A stretch of DNA of 17,500 nt, taken from contig CM022671.1 in NCBI GenBank assembly GCA_012295275.1, positions 4,854,065 to 4,871,564 on the forward strand. The letters run 5' to 3'. The position numbers and the translations under genes were made by a program. This document shows, in pieces, positions 7,847 through 17,244 of the stretch. The stretch's first letter is position 1, and each line of letters starts with the position of its first letter. Under the pieces are notes generated by a model that saw only the letters and a list, made by a program, of their open reading frames with translations, was not told the DNA's origin and ran no database searches. Origin of the DNA: Chrysomallon squamiferum (lineage: Eukaryota; Mollusca; Gastropoda; Neomphalida; Peltospiridae).

Positions 7847-8476
7847 TTCGAAGATGATTAATTCACATTAAAATTTAAAAATATATATATATATATATAT
7901 ATTATTATTATTAATATTTTCGGAAACTTATCACACGGATGTCATTTATATATATATAGGTTATCAGAATAACAAAGATTAAAATTTTAAATTTTCATAT
8001 TTTGAGATAATACCTGAAACTCGAGTCGAAATACAAGAATTTTGTTTCCAATCTCGAGGGCGTAGCAACGATTTTTGTATTGTCGTCATCAACAATACTT
8101 ATGACGTCAGATAACCTATTCAATTACCATTCATTTACTCCCTATAGAGAGTCATCCTCGTGTTAAGTGGATGTCGTTAAATTTTTATTTCGGTTTTGTT
8201 CGCTCGCATTGCTCGAGTAAACTGCGTGTAAGCTTAATAATCTGAAATTATTTCAAATTGAAGATGACGTGCAAAAAAATAAAAGTAAAAAAAAAAAAAA
8301 AAAAACAGCTTTACGCAAAACTGGTAGAGCGAGACAAAATGCAGTTTAGGTAGAAACAGAATTTTAAATTCACCTTAAAGGTAAACGATATAAGCGTTTT
8401 GCTGTTTTATGTATCCAAGTACAGCGTTCCGATTTATTTTTTATTTTCATCTTATTTTGTTTTATTAATTTTTTAT
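7847..8476. other. Mostly unique intergenic sequence with short TA and poly-A runs
   Basis: It contains (TA)n at about 7881-7901 and 7948-7958 and a run of about 18 A near 8288-8305. The stretch 8040-8240 is less AT-rich and non-repetitive but shows no convincing frame. Nothing else recognised. Confidence 0.55.
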
Positions 8477-8477
8477 A

Positions 8478-8536
<59 letters not shown>

Positions 8537-8552
8537 TTTTTTTTTTTTTTTT

Positions 8553-8588
<36 letters not shown>

Positions 8589-8602
8589 TTTTTTTTTTTT
8601 TT
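8477..8602. repeat. (ATT)n running into a long poly-T tract
   Basis: About 60 bases of ATT are followed by about 67 bases of nearly pure T with isolated A. The exact length in the assembly should be treated with caution. Confidence 0.92.
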
Positions 8603-8654
8603 CTGTGGGTAAAGATCATTCATGTGATCATTTGCTTTATGTAGACGTTAACCT

Positions 8655-8793
8655 CCAAACAGATTTATTATTTTATTTTATTTTATTTGTTTGTTTGTGA
8701 CTTTATTTATAATTTTATTTATTTTGCTTTAATTTTTAATTTTATTGTATTTATTTATTCATTTAAAAAAAATAAAATTTAAATACTTAAAAT

Positions 8794-8832
<39 letters not shown>

Positions 8833-8850
8833 CTTACTTACTTATTTATT
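8655..8850. repeat. TTTA-rich microsatellite tract
   Basis: Interrupted TTTTA and TTTG units at 8665-8700, mixed A/T sequence, then clean (ATTT)n at about 8792-8832 with TTAC variants to 8846. Confidence 0.88.
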
Positions 8851-8967
8851 CGAGTTCTGACAACTAAATGCTTAAATTACATTGTGTTATGCAGGACCAG
8901 ATTTACTTGTGCAGAGACCCAAATCTTTGAAATTTTAGAGGTAGCCTTTGTGAAGACTTAATATGAA

Positions 8968-9018
8968 GACAGACAGACAGATAAATAGATAGATAAATAG
9001 ATAGACAGATAGATAGAT

Positions 9019-9067
<49 letters not shown>

Positions 9068-9365
9068 CAGACTGACTGATTGATTGACAGACAGACAGAC
9101 AGACAGACAGATAGATAGATAAATAGATATTAGATAGATAGATAGATAGATAGATTGACTGATTGATAGATTGAGTGATTGATTGACAGACAGACAGAAA
9201 GACAGATAGATAGATAGTCAGAGAGACAGATAGATAGTTAGATAGACAGACAGACAGACATAGACAGATAGACACGTATGTTGAAAGACAGATAAAAGAA
9301 TAGATACTCAGAAAGATAAACAGATAAACAGACAAACCGACATACGGATTGATAGATAGATAAAA
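8968..9365. repeat. GATA / GACA microsatellite block
   Basis: About 400 bases of AGAT units alternating with blocks of AGAC, and GATT variants near 9075-9085 and 9150-9185. The minus-strand frame of Tyr-Leu-Ser-Ile and Cys-Leu-Ser-Val repeats is produced by the tetranucleotide and is not a gene. Confidence 0.97.
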
Positions 9366-9374
9366 AGATATATA

Positions 9375-9650
9375 TTGTTTGTACTGTACATAGTATTTGT
9401 GTATTATACACTGTGTGTTGTACTGTGCAAATTGTACATTATGTATTGTACATTGTACACCGTGTATGTATTGTACAATGTATAGTATGTATTGTACAAT
9501 GTTTATTGTACGGTAAATATTGTGCCGTATGTTTGTATCGTACAACATGTACTGTACTAGTGTGTATTGTACACTGTACATCGTGTATTGTACGATATCA
9601 ATTGTTGAATGGGTATTGCACAATGTGTTTGTATTATAAAGTTTGTGTTT
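9375..9650. repeat. Degenerate minisatellite rich in TGTAC palindromes
   Basis: The word 'gtattgtac' with variants (gtattgtaca, gtatcgtaca, gtactgtac) recurs more than ten times, typically 15-30 bases apart. GTAC and TGTACA are self-complementary, so the block is dense in tiny palindromes. It directly follows the GATA/GACA block. Confidence 0.8.
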
Positions 9651-9876
9651 GAACTTGTCCCTGAATCTGTGTTGTTCTCACTCATAGTACAGGCGGGTGT
9701 TTCATAAATCATGTAAAAAGTGTCGCCACTATTTCCCCATGGACACCAATCGACGCTGACGTATTTTATTTTACCTTTTGAAAGAAAACGAACCGGAGAA
9801 TTTCGTCGCTGGATTATTCACAATTATGAAAGCCAGTGATTGATCGGAAACGGTTATTTTCAAAACCCCATGGACA
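9651..9876. other. Unique intergenic sequence, less AT-rich
   Basis: Contains 'cgggtgtttcataaatcatg' at about 9693, loosely like the outer end of some DNA transposons. No partner end was found. It runs into the open frame at 9877-10176. Confidence 0.35.
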
Positions 9877-10176
9877 GTGTATTATGTCCAACAGAAAATG
9901 TTGTTATTTTTTTATTATTTTTATTATTATTTTACCGGTATTTACTTCAAGACGTGCAGCCTCAAAAAAAAGTTAATGAACCGTTTCTCTACGTCAGAGA
10001 CCGAAGAAGATAATAATTGTTGTGACCCAACCGGACAAAAGGACACGCTAAGTTCTTTCTTTGATATATCTGAGGATAGTTTGAAATTAGCACGCACAAA
10101 TGTTCTGTTGAACAAATTAAATCACACATTTAATAAGTATGTGTTTGCAAATAGGTTTAATAATCTAGAAATCTGA
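9877..10176 (+). other. Open frame of unknown status, possibly a terminal exon
   Basis: The first third is Tyr/Phe-rich from AT-rich DNA. From about 9970 the translation has mixed, plausible composition: an acidic/polar stretch (SETEEDNN) and a C-terminal part with LNKLNHTFNKY, ending at TGA 10174-10176. A T-rich tract with TTTACTTCAAG ends at 9951, so 9952-10176 could be read as a last exon. I recognise no domain. The frame is short and stands alone, so chance is the leading explanation. Confidence 0.18.
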
Positions 10177-10210
10177 ACTGAAGAAAAAGTAATTAAAAGG
10201 CAACAACATG

Positions 10211-11168
10211 AATAACTCTTTGTAACGCATATCTCTAAAATTTGTAACGGAAAGTATTTTTTTCTAATGTTTATTACATAACTCTAACTCTTGTAACAAA
10301 ACTCTTTATAAATATTGTAACTTAATATACCTCTTACTAATGTTTGTAATATAACTTGTTCTAAAGCTTGTAATTTAACTCTTTTTCCTGTAACCTAAAA
10401 GTTACTAACTGTTATACCATAACTCTACCTAATTGTTGTAATATAACTCATTCTAATTCTTGTAATATAACTCTTTATAATGCGTGTAATATAACTTTCT
10501 AACTCTTTACAATACCTATAACATAACTCTTTCTAACTATTATAATATCATTCTTTACAATGCATGTAACATAACCCTTTCTAACACTTTACAATAGCTA
10601 TAAATAACTCTTCCTAACTCTTTACAATGCATATAACATAACTCTTTTTAACTTTTACAATGCTTGTAACATAACTCTTTCTAACTCTTTACAATACATA
10701 TAACATAAGTTTGTCTGACTCTTTACAACATATACAACATAACTCTTTCTAAATCTTTACAATACTTATAATAGAACTTTTTCTAGCTTTTATAATATTT
10801 ATAATTCTTGTAACATAACTCTTTCTAGCTATTGTAATATAACTCTTTATAATTCTTGTAACATAACTCTTTTTAACTATTGTAATATAACTCTTTATAA
10901 TGCTTGTAATATAACTTTCTAACTCTTTACAATCCATATAACATAACACTTTCTAACTAATTGTAATATAATTCTTTATAATGCTCGTACCATAACTCTT
11001 TCAAACTCTTGTAACATAACTCTTTACAGTGCTTGCAACATAACTCTAACTCTTGTAATATAACTCTCTGTAATGCTTGTAACATAACTCTTTCTAACTT
11101 TTGTAACATAACTCTCTGTAATGCTTGTAACATAACTCTTTCTAACTCTTGTAACATAACTCTTTCAA
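10211..11168. repeat. Tandem array of about 24-bp units, roughly 1 kb
   Basis: The unit is close to 'gtaacataactctttctaac' plus 'tctt'. In the better-conserved right part (about 11009-11168) units alternate between a tttctaactctt type and a ctctgtaatgctt type, giving a 48-bp higher-order period. Leftward the units are more degenerate and vary in length. The 24-bp unit keeps minus-strand frames open (10749-10949 and 10957-11265) with an 8-residue repeat (ERVMLQEL-like); I regard these as by-products. Confidence 0.92.
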
Positions 11169-11870
11169 GCCTTTTTAACTGTAATCGGTTCCAGTGACTT
11201 AACGTACCAAGGAACGAAACTGGTCGCACATACTTGTAGAAGCTGACCCAGAGATGCGTGATCAAACTATTTATTAATTTAGACGTTTAGGTGTTCACGT
11301 CTACAGCTGTGTGATTGTGTTGTTCTTCTTTAGAAATAACTTCTATAACGAACTCGGTTTCAGATTTAGTTTTAAATTTTAATTACAGACATTAGAATAA
11401 CGCGAACTCGCGATGCTGTTGTTGTTGGTGATGTTATTATTTACTGCAACTGGATCACTAACCGTTAATTTATTTATAACTGTGCTAGAATCTCCTCTTC
11501 ACGTCTTTGTTGTTGATGTTGTTGTCTTAGTTGTAGTTTTCACGGTAGTATATCTAGTTTACAATAACTGCGTAATTTATTTATTAATGTAATCTATATA
11601 TACCATTCTGGTGTTGTTGGTGATTTGTTGCTATAGTTTCGTTGCTGTTTTTACTTTTGTTTTGTTGTACATGACTATCTTGTTTATAAAAATATATATT
11701 TCTACTGCAAACAATAATTTTAAAAAAAAAAAAAGAAGAAATAAACAACAAATAATTTATCACATATTTAGATACACATACATGTACATATATACTGTAC
11801 ATATATAACATTTATATATATTTATATATGATATCAATGTGATATATTTCCAAGAATATTGATAACTGAT
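11169..11870. other. Mostly unique intergenic sequence between the 24-bp array and its displaced fragment
   Basis: Contains short GTT-type runs (11413-11435, 11504-11535), an A-rich run near 11720 and TA-rich sequence at 11770-11830. Short opposed frames at 11584-11811 have low-complexity translations. Nothing recognised as a gene. Confidence 0.5.
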
Positions 11871-11960
11871 AACGGAAAGTAATTTTTCTAATGCTTATTA
11901 TAATAACTAACACTTGTAACAAAACTCTTTTTCTACGTTTGTAGCATAACTCTTTCTAAA
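11871..11960. repeat. Displaced copy of the left edge of the 24-bp array
   Basis: It matches 10246-10335 in the same orientation: aacggaaagta, tttttctaatg, ttgtaacaaaactcttt and later cataactctttctaa occur in the same order. It lies about 700 bases beyond the end of the main array and directly before copy B of the dispersed repeat. Confidence 0.78.
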
Positions 11961-11980
11961 CATTGACAAATCGTTTTAAT

Positions 11981-12106
11981 TTCGCTTAAACGAAGCACAC
12001 AATTTCAAGATTAAAAAAGAAAAACAAACGAGGAAGATATAAAGCTGTCATAAATATTTAACTCATTTATTCAGAGTACGTTTGATATCATACATTTTCA
12101 TTTTCA
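11981..12106 (+). repeat. Dispersed repeat, copy B (partner of 7720-7846)
   Basis: Homologous in inverted orientation to 7720-7846, with the match running from tcgcttaaacgaagcaca through taaatatttaact to the cattttcatt end. Homology fades at both ends in similar places, which suggests a discrete element. Copy B abuts the displaced 24-bp repeat fragment, whereas copy A has no such neighbour, so the fragment is not part of the element. Confidence 0.75.
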
Positions 12107-12794
12107 TTATATTATATAATACTCTGTAATTAAAAATCTAGAAAAAACAGACAACTAATGCAACATTTTACAAAATAAAATAAAATAAATAAAACATTTC
12201 TGACTCCTATATTTGAATTTACGGTTGACAAATAACGTTGCCAAAAGAATACAAAAAATTTTGAAGAGAGAAAAACTTCTGTCTAAACCAATACACTTAT
12301 TGTTGCCTGTATGTAAAATATTTAAACTTGTTATTCTTTTATGATGTTTTATTCTGTACGTTAGAGTTCATTAAACAAAACACTTGGTGTAAAAAAAAAT
12401 GTCTGTCTCTCTGTCTGTGTGTGTGGATGTATGAATGTACATTAGTGTGTTAGGCATGTATGTATATACATACAGAGAGAGAGAGAGAGATAAGGAGGCT
12501 TAAGTAGATGTCATCGACTACCTACATAATTTATTGATGTGTGGATGTGTATTTGCTCGTCTGTATGTATGCATGAATCGAAGACGAATGGATGGATGAA
12601 TGTATCGATGGACGGATTAATGAATATTCATATGCAAGTACAAAGTGCTAGATGGATAACTGAATGAAAGGGCTGATGTGTTTATACAGATAGATGAATA
12701 ACAGTTTCTTATTGATTATTAAATATCGTTAAAGGAACGTATAAAATATTTTATACCTTTTTGAACCATGCACAAAAGCATTAAAGCGTTGTTT
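12107..12794. other. AT-rich intergenic sequence with small GT, GA and GATG repeats
   Basis: TCTG/TG repeats at about 12400-12425, (GA)n at 12473-12490 and degenerate GATG/TGAA repeats at about 12575-12680. No gene seen. Confidence 0.6.
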
Positions 12795-12810
12795 TTTATT
12801 TTTTTTATTA

Positions 12811-12879
<69 letters not shown>

Positions 12880-12880
12880 A

Positions 12881-12915
<35 letters not shown>

Positions 12916-13153
12916 AATTATTACAATTATTATTATTACTATTATTATTATTACTATTATTATTACTATTATTATTATTATTACTATTATTATTATTCTG
13001 TTATTATTATCATAACTATTATTATTATTACTATTATTACTATTATTATTATTATTATCACTATTATTGTTATTATTATTATTATTATTATGATCATTAT
13101 TACTGTTATTATTATTATTATTATTAGTAGTAGTAGTAGTAGTAGTAGTAGTA
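12795..13153. repeat. (ATT)n tract ending in (AGT)n
   Basis: About 320 bases of ATT with ACT, CAT and GTT variants, then about 30 bases of AGT. In sense it is complementary to the AAT tracts at 4167-4632 and 15935-16292. Confidence 0.95.
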
Positions 13154-13895
13154 ATGAATTTTTTAATGGACTATTTTCCCAAAGTGTACAATATTCAGAT
13201 TAAACTAATTTCCTGAACTTCATATATAATTGTTATTATTTATTTATTTATTTATTTATTTAATTAAATGTAAAACATTTTAACAAAAACTTTCTTACAG
13301 CAAAAAAAAACATGTAATTCTTGTATGAAATATAATATTCTTTATTTATCAAAGTATTCATTTATTAATCTATTCATTTCTTTTCTTTCTTTTGTTTATA
13401 TTATTTTTTTTTTCCACTCGTTTGTGCGTGCGTGCGTGCGTGACAAAACAAACGAGTTTCGGGTTTCAATTTATTCTCTCTTTTCAAAGAAATTAACGCA
13501 TTTATCTTACTTTTAGAAAAATAATTAATCCAAGGAAAACAAAAAAACAGCCTGAAGGGAATCGTTAATGATTATTAAATGCGCAGACGACAGAACGACA
13601 GTGGAATATTTTAAATATTAATGTCTACTTTTTTTTCTTTTTTTTTTATCTGTACTATTTAACCTAACGCCGAATTCATGCAAATATTAATTGAAAGTCG
13701 TTAAATAATAAGTTCTTAATTACAGATAAAGAAAATAATAAATGTAAAATAAAATAAAAAGAGTAAGAGAGAAAGAGAAAAATAACATAAAATGATCAAT
13801 GATCTGCGAATGCAGATAAATTGTACTTTTAATTACCATTCCTGACGTAATAATAAATACAGGACAGTATTTAGTTCACAGGTTCGCGGGATCGG
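13154..13895. other. AT-rich intergenic sequence
   Basis: (TTTA)n at about 13238-13262, a (GTGC)n run at 13425-13441, A/T-rich sequence elsewhere. The 63-codon frame at 13325-13516 has a Phe/Ser/Tyr-rich low-complexity translation and no recognised domain. Nothing else seen. Confidence 0.55.
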
Positions 13896-13898
13896 TAT

Positions 13899-13932
<34 letters not shown>

Positions 13933-13983
13933 AGTATGTATGGATGTATGTTTGTGTGTGTCTGTATATATACATATATATAC

Positions 13984-14017
<34 letters not shown>

Positions 14018-14072
14018 TTTTTATGTATATATGTGTATGAATATATGTTTGTATGTATGTATGTATATACGG
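13896..14072. repeat. Compound microsatellite (TCTG, TATG, TA, GT)
   Basis: (TCTG)n at 13900-13928, TATG/TGTG variants, TA-rich sequence, (TG)n at about 13990-14016 and (TATG)n to 14070. Confidence 0.94.
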
Positions 14073-14097
14073 AAACAAAATAATCGTTTATTATAAT

Positions 14098-14237
14098 GTT
14101 ATTACCTCAAATAAAACAGATAAAAAAAACTAATAAGTTATTGTGTATGTACAACGAAAATAAATATACACAAAAACAAATAAAACCATATTAATTTAGC
14201 TGTATATATGAAATATGTATATATGTATATAAGACTG

Positions 14238-14288
<51 letters not shown>

Positions 14289-14640
14289 ACATTCTTTTTC
14301 TAGAATGTATAGACAAATACAGCTATATTAATTTATCTGTATATATGAAAAGTAATATATATACACACACATACATACATACACTAATACACATACATAT
14401 ATCGACATTTTATTTTTCACAATCCATAAAATAAGTAAAGCCATATTAATTTACTGAAATATATAAAAACGAAAAACGACAGCAAAACATTAATTTATCA
14501 GAATGCACGATAACAGGTAAAATGACGTTACTGTGCCAGAACGTGTCAAAACAAATAAAACCACATTAGTTTATGATAACGAAAAAAAAACAACAACAAA
14601 TGCTTAATGTTTTCAACCACATTTACTTATATCAAAGTAT
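14098..14640. repeat. Degenerate interspersed repeat with an aaataaaaccatattaattta core
   Basis: The core, with variants such as gctatattaatttatctg and accacattagtttat, recurs near 14175, 14320, 14435, 14485 and 14553. It is often followed by tgtatatatgaaa. A long (TA)n run (about 14240-14284) splits the array. Spacing varies from about 50 to 145 bases, so this is an expanded, microsatellite-invaded minisatellite. Confidence 0.65.
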
Positions 14641-14989
14641 GAAAACCAGGTTTAAATATTTTATTTATTATCTCACGCACATACAGATGTATACAAAGAC
14701 GTTGTGTGTTTAGATAATTACGCTGTTACCTATCGAATTAAATTATTTTGTTTTTATGAATGCTGCCACGCAGGAAATAATAATTAATTCACTGAATTTA
14801 TTTCGCCCATTTTTGCTAGTTAACATGGTGTAGTATTTAAATTTGAGTACCAACGATGATGAAGGATAAAATTTAACATATTCTGTGAAATGTAGTACTG
14901 TGTCATATATTCTCGACACTTTCTTATAATCGGAATATCTCTTAAAAAATAATTTTTTTGCTGATTGTCAAAAGCAAGCATAATTGTGT
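14641..14989. other. Unique AT-rich intergenic sequence
   Basis: Nothing recognised. No repeats or plausible open frames were seen. Confidence 0.6.
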
Positions 14990-15275
14990 ATAAATTGTCG
15001 TCTTTTTATAATTGTATATCAACTGTTTTTTTTTATAACTGTACATCAGTTGTTTTTATATTTTTATATAAACTGTTTTTATAACCATGTATAAATTGTA
15101 TTTATATTGTATTTATATTTTTTGCAATTATATATAGATATATATTTTTTTATAGTTGTATTTAAATTGTTTATATAGCTGTAAGTAAATTTTAATTATA
15201 ATCATATATGAATTGCTTTTATAATTATAAATATATCATTATCATGATGATATATAAAATGTTTTTATCACATCT
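14990..15275. repeat. Degenerate A/T minisatellite, unit about 25-35 bp
   Basis: Variants of 'tttttataattgtatatcaa' plus 'ctg' recur roughly every 25-35 bases, for example near 15003, 15033, 15078, 15158 and 15218. Divergence is high. Confidence 0.65.
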
Positions 15276-15934
15276 GAAAGACAAAGCTTTTGAAATAAGC
15301 ATGCACACATACACTTCGTAACACTAATATAAATTATCACAGCAATCTGTAGTGTTTTCCTAACTAAAGCAATGTCAAAGTTGTATACACGAATATATAT
15401 ATATTTTTAAATAAATATTCATAGCACATGCACATTCCAAGATACAACGAAATTTCATAAAATAATCATAATTATGCATTTTCATGTACATCTCTGTCAT
15501 TACTGTTTTTTACTTAAATATGTTTTTTTTTTTTCACAACTGAATGTATGTGATATATATATATATATATATATATATTATTCTATCTACGTTGTTGTGT
15601 TGTTGTTTTTGTTTGTTTTTGTTGTTGTTGTATCTTTCTAACACATTATTTTTTCAAAAAGTTACTACTGAGTGACTTCTCGTTATTATTAAGTTAAACT
15701 GACTACCTCTCTTTTCAGCGTTGAGAAAATTCAGAACTAGCGGTCTTTGTAAGATTTTATTCGTTATTTTCTTTGTTTGAACCCAGAACCGCGAATTTTT
15801 CCAAATTTCACTAATTCTGAACACTGTCGATAGACTGTTAGTTTTACTGTCCACACTTTGTACGTCTGTGAGTTTATTTCCAAATGTCAGAACAGTTTTC
15901 TTTTAAATCCATTCTTTTCTCTTTTAAAAACAAA
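15276..15934. other. Intergenic sequence downstream of Kv gene 2, possible 3' UTR at its right side
   Basis: (TA)n at about 15555-15578 and GTT-type repeats at 15593-15630. The stretch 15655-15900 is non-repetitive and less AT-rich. If Kv gene 2 uses the signal at 15873-15878, the UTR would extend to about here. No gene recognised. Confidence 0.45.
15873..15878 (-). promoter_or_regulatory. Candidate poly(A) signal (AATAAA on the minus strand) for Kv gene 2
   Basis: TTTATT on the plus strand in non-repetitive sequence, about 510 bases beyond the Kv gene 2 stop. It is the first AATAAA on the minus strand past the ATT tract that I would consider, but the hexamer is common by chance here. Confidence 0.3.
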
Positions 15935-16292
15935 ATAATAATAATAATAATAATAATAACAATAATAATAGTAACAAATGAAAATGATAATAATAATAGT
16001 AATAATAAATAATAATAATAACAACAATAATAATAATAACAACAAATAATAATAATAGTAACAAATGATAATAATAATAACAATAACAAATATTAATAAT
16101 AACGAATAATATAACAAATGATAATGATAATAATAATAATAATAATAACAATGACAAATAATAATAATAACAAATAATAATAATAATAACAAATAATAAT
16201 AATAATTACAAATAATAATAATAGTAACAAATGATAATAATAATAATAATAATAATAACAACAAATAATAACAAATAATAATAATAACAGAA
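15935..16292. repeat. AAT / AAC trinucleotide tract
   Basis: About 355 bases of AAT with recurring 'aacaaataat' interruptions give an irregular higher-order pattern. Minus-strand frames of Ile/Tyr/Leu are by-products. It lies about 95 bases beyond the Kv gene 2 stop and so is probably in its 3' UTR. Confidence 0.95.
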
Positions 16293-16386
16293 CTGTATTT
16301 CTTTTGGTATTTCAAAAATCTCTCACAAAATTACGCACAGACACTGCTGCGGCTGCTGTTAACGAGTCACAATGACGTTGCCGACG

Positions 16387-17244
16387 TCAGTACCTGTTTT
16401 CCTCAGCCCACGCTCGCTTCTTCCTCTCCAGGTGCTTCTTCTTCTCCGCAAACAGCTCCCGCTGCTGGTGCCTCAGGTAATAGTCATTGAACGAGACGGC
16501 TATCAGAGCAATCGGGATGGACAGGAAGATGATGCCGCACATGGCGGTGATCGTCCCCAAGAGATAACCACACCCAGTCTCCGGGTAGTAGTCGCCGTAG
16601 CCTACGGTCGTCATGGTGATGATCGCCCACCACACTGCCAGCGGGATGCTGGAGAACCGCTGATTCTCGAAAGCACAGTAGTACTGCATGGTGCCGAAAA
16701 TGGTGGAGACGACGATGAAGCAGAGGATGAGGAGGCCGAGGTCCCTCGCGCTCTTCTGGATGGCCAGCAGCATTATCTTAAGCCCGCTGTACCTCTCCTG
16801 AAGACGAAAGAATCGGACGAGTCTGAAGACCATGACGCACTGGAGAGCGAAGTAGCACACGTAGAGGCTGTGGGTCGGGTGGACGACGTTGTGGGTGAAG
16901 AGCAGGTCGAGGATGCCCGCCCCGAAGCCCGACACCGTGGAGATGACGTCGATCCAGTTGAGGATGCTGAAGAAGAAGCGCTTCTTGTCGTAGTAGACGA
17001 GGAAGCGAAGCAGCAGCTCCACGGTGAAGACCCCCACGAGAAAGTTCTCGAGGACGTAGACGCCGGGCACGAGGCCGTAGTAGGCGTAGAGGATGAATTT
17101 GTAGTTCGTGCTGTTCTTCAGGACGTCGTCGGTGATGTTGAACTCGTCGCTGAACGAGTATTTCTGACGCAATGATGGCACTGACGTCAGAGCGAGAAGA
17201 ATTCCAGATGCGAACACTAATATGATGTATATGAAGTTCCATAC
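16387..17244 (-). CDS. Kv gene 2, last coding exon: S1-S6, pore and C-terminus of a divergent voltage-gated K+ channel (partial gene)
   Basis: Encodes 285 residues (numbered here from the exon start), paralogous to exon 2 of Kv gene 1. S1 is about 1-22. The S1-S2 loop has possible glycosylation sites N36 and N44. S2 is about 62-82 with E66, F73 and E76, and S3 about 96-116 with D99. S4 carries R141, R144 and R147 only, with Q135 and M138 where the two outer arginines belong. C190 ends S5. The pore has W205-W206, filter TVGYGD (213-218) then YYP. C225 opens S6, which has P244-I-A. The tail is Lys/Arg-rich and ends E-N-R-Y. The exon opens with VWNF at an acceptor CTTCAG|GTATGG in phase 0, the same position as in Kv gene 1. 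The ATG at 17260-17262 is therefore read as intronic, and the T1 exon should lie beyond 17500. The filter is intact; reduced S4 charge suggests weak voltage sensing or a modulatory role, which is inference. Confidence 0.93.
   Translation of the reverse strand, partial: VWNFIYIILVFASGILLALTSVPSLRQKYSFSDEFNITDDVLKNSTNYKFILYAYYGLVPGVYVLENFLVGVFTVELLLRFLVYYDKKRFFFSILNWIDVISTVSGFGAGILDLLFTHNVVHPTHSLYVCYFALQCVMVFRLVRFFRLQERYSGLKIMLLAIQKSARDLGLLILCFIVVSTIFGTMQYYCAFENQRFSSIPLAVWWAIITMTTVGYGDYYPETGCGYLLGTITAMCGIIFLSIPIALIAVSFNDYYLRHQQRELFAEKKKHLERKKRAWAEENRY

Noticed and set aside
8958-9623. 221-codon minus-strand frame with YLSIYLSI and CLSVCLSV repeats
   Set aside because: Translation of the GATA/GACA tetranucleotide; no non-repeat domain.
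5906-10176. Alternative C-terminal exon for Kv gene 1 at 9952, spliced from a donor-like GTAAAG at 5906
   Set aside because: The donor would leave one base of a codon, while the frame at 9952 needs phase 0 (or another phase at 9960), so reading frames do not match.
10211-11168. CRISPR-like array (24-bp repeats)
   Set aside because: There are no unique spacers between identical repeats, units run head to tail and diverge, and the context is an intron-containing animal genome.
15765-15790. tRNA/SINE B-box-like match on the minus strand (GGGTTCAAAC)
   Set aside because: No A box at the right distance and no tRNA-like fold around it.
15887-16315. Ile/Tyr/Leu-rich minus-strand frames that resemble membrane segments
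   Set aside because: By-products of the AAT/AAC tract, not transmembrane proteins.
16372-17175. 267-codon open frame on the plus strand
   Set aside because: Exactly antisense to the Kv gene 2 exon. Its Asp/Glu/Val/Ala-rich translation is the expected mirror of GC-rich coding sequence and has no domain.
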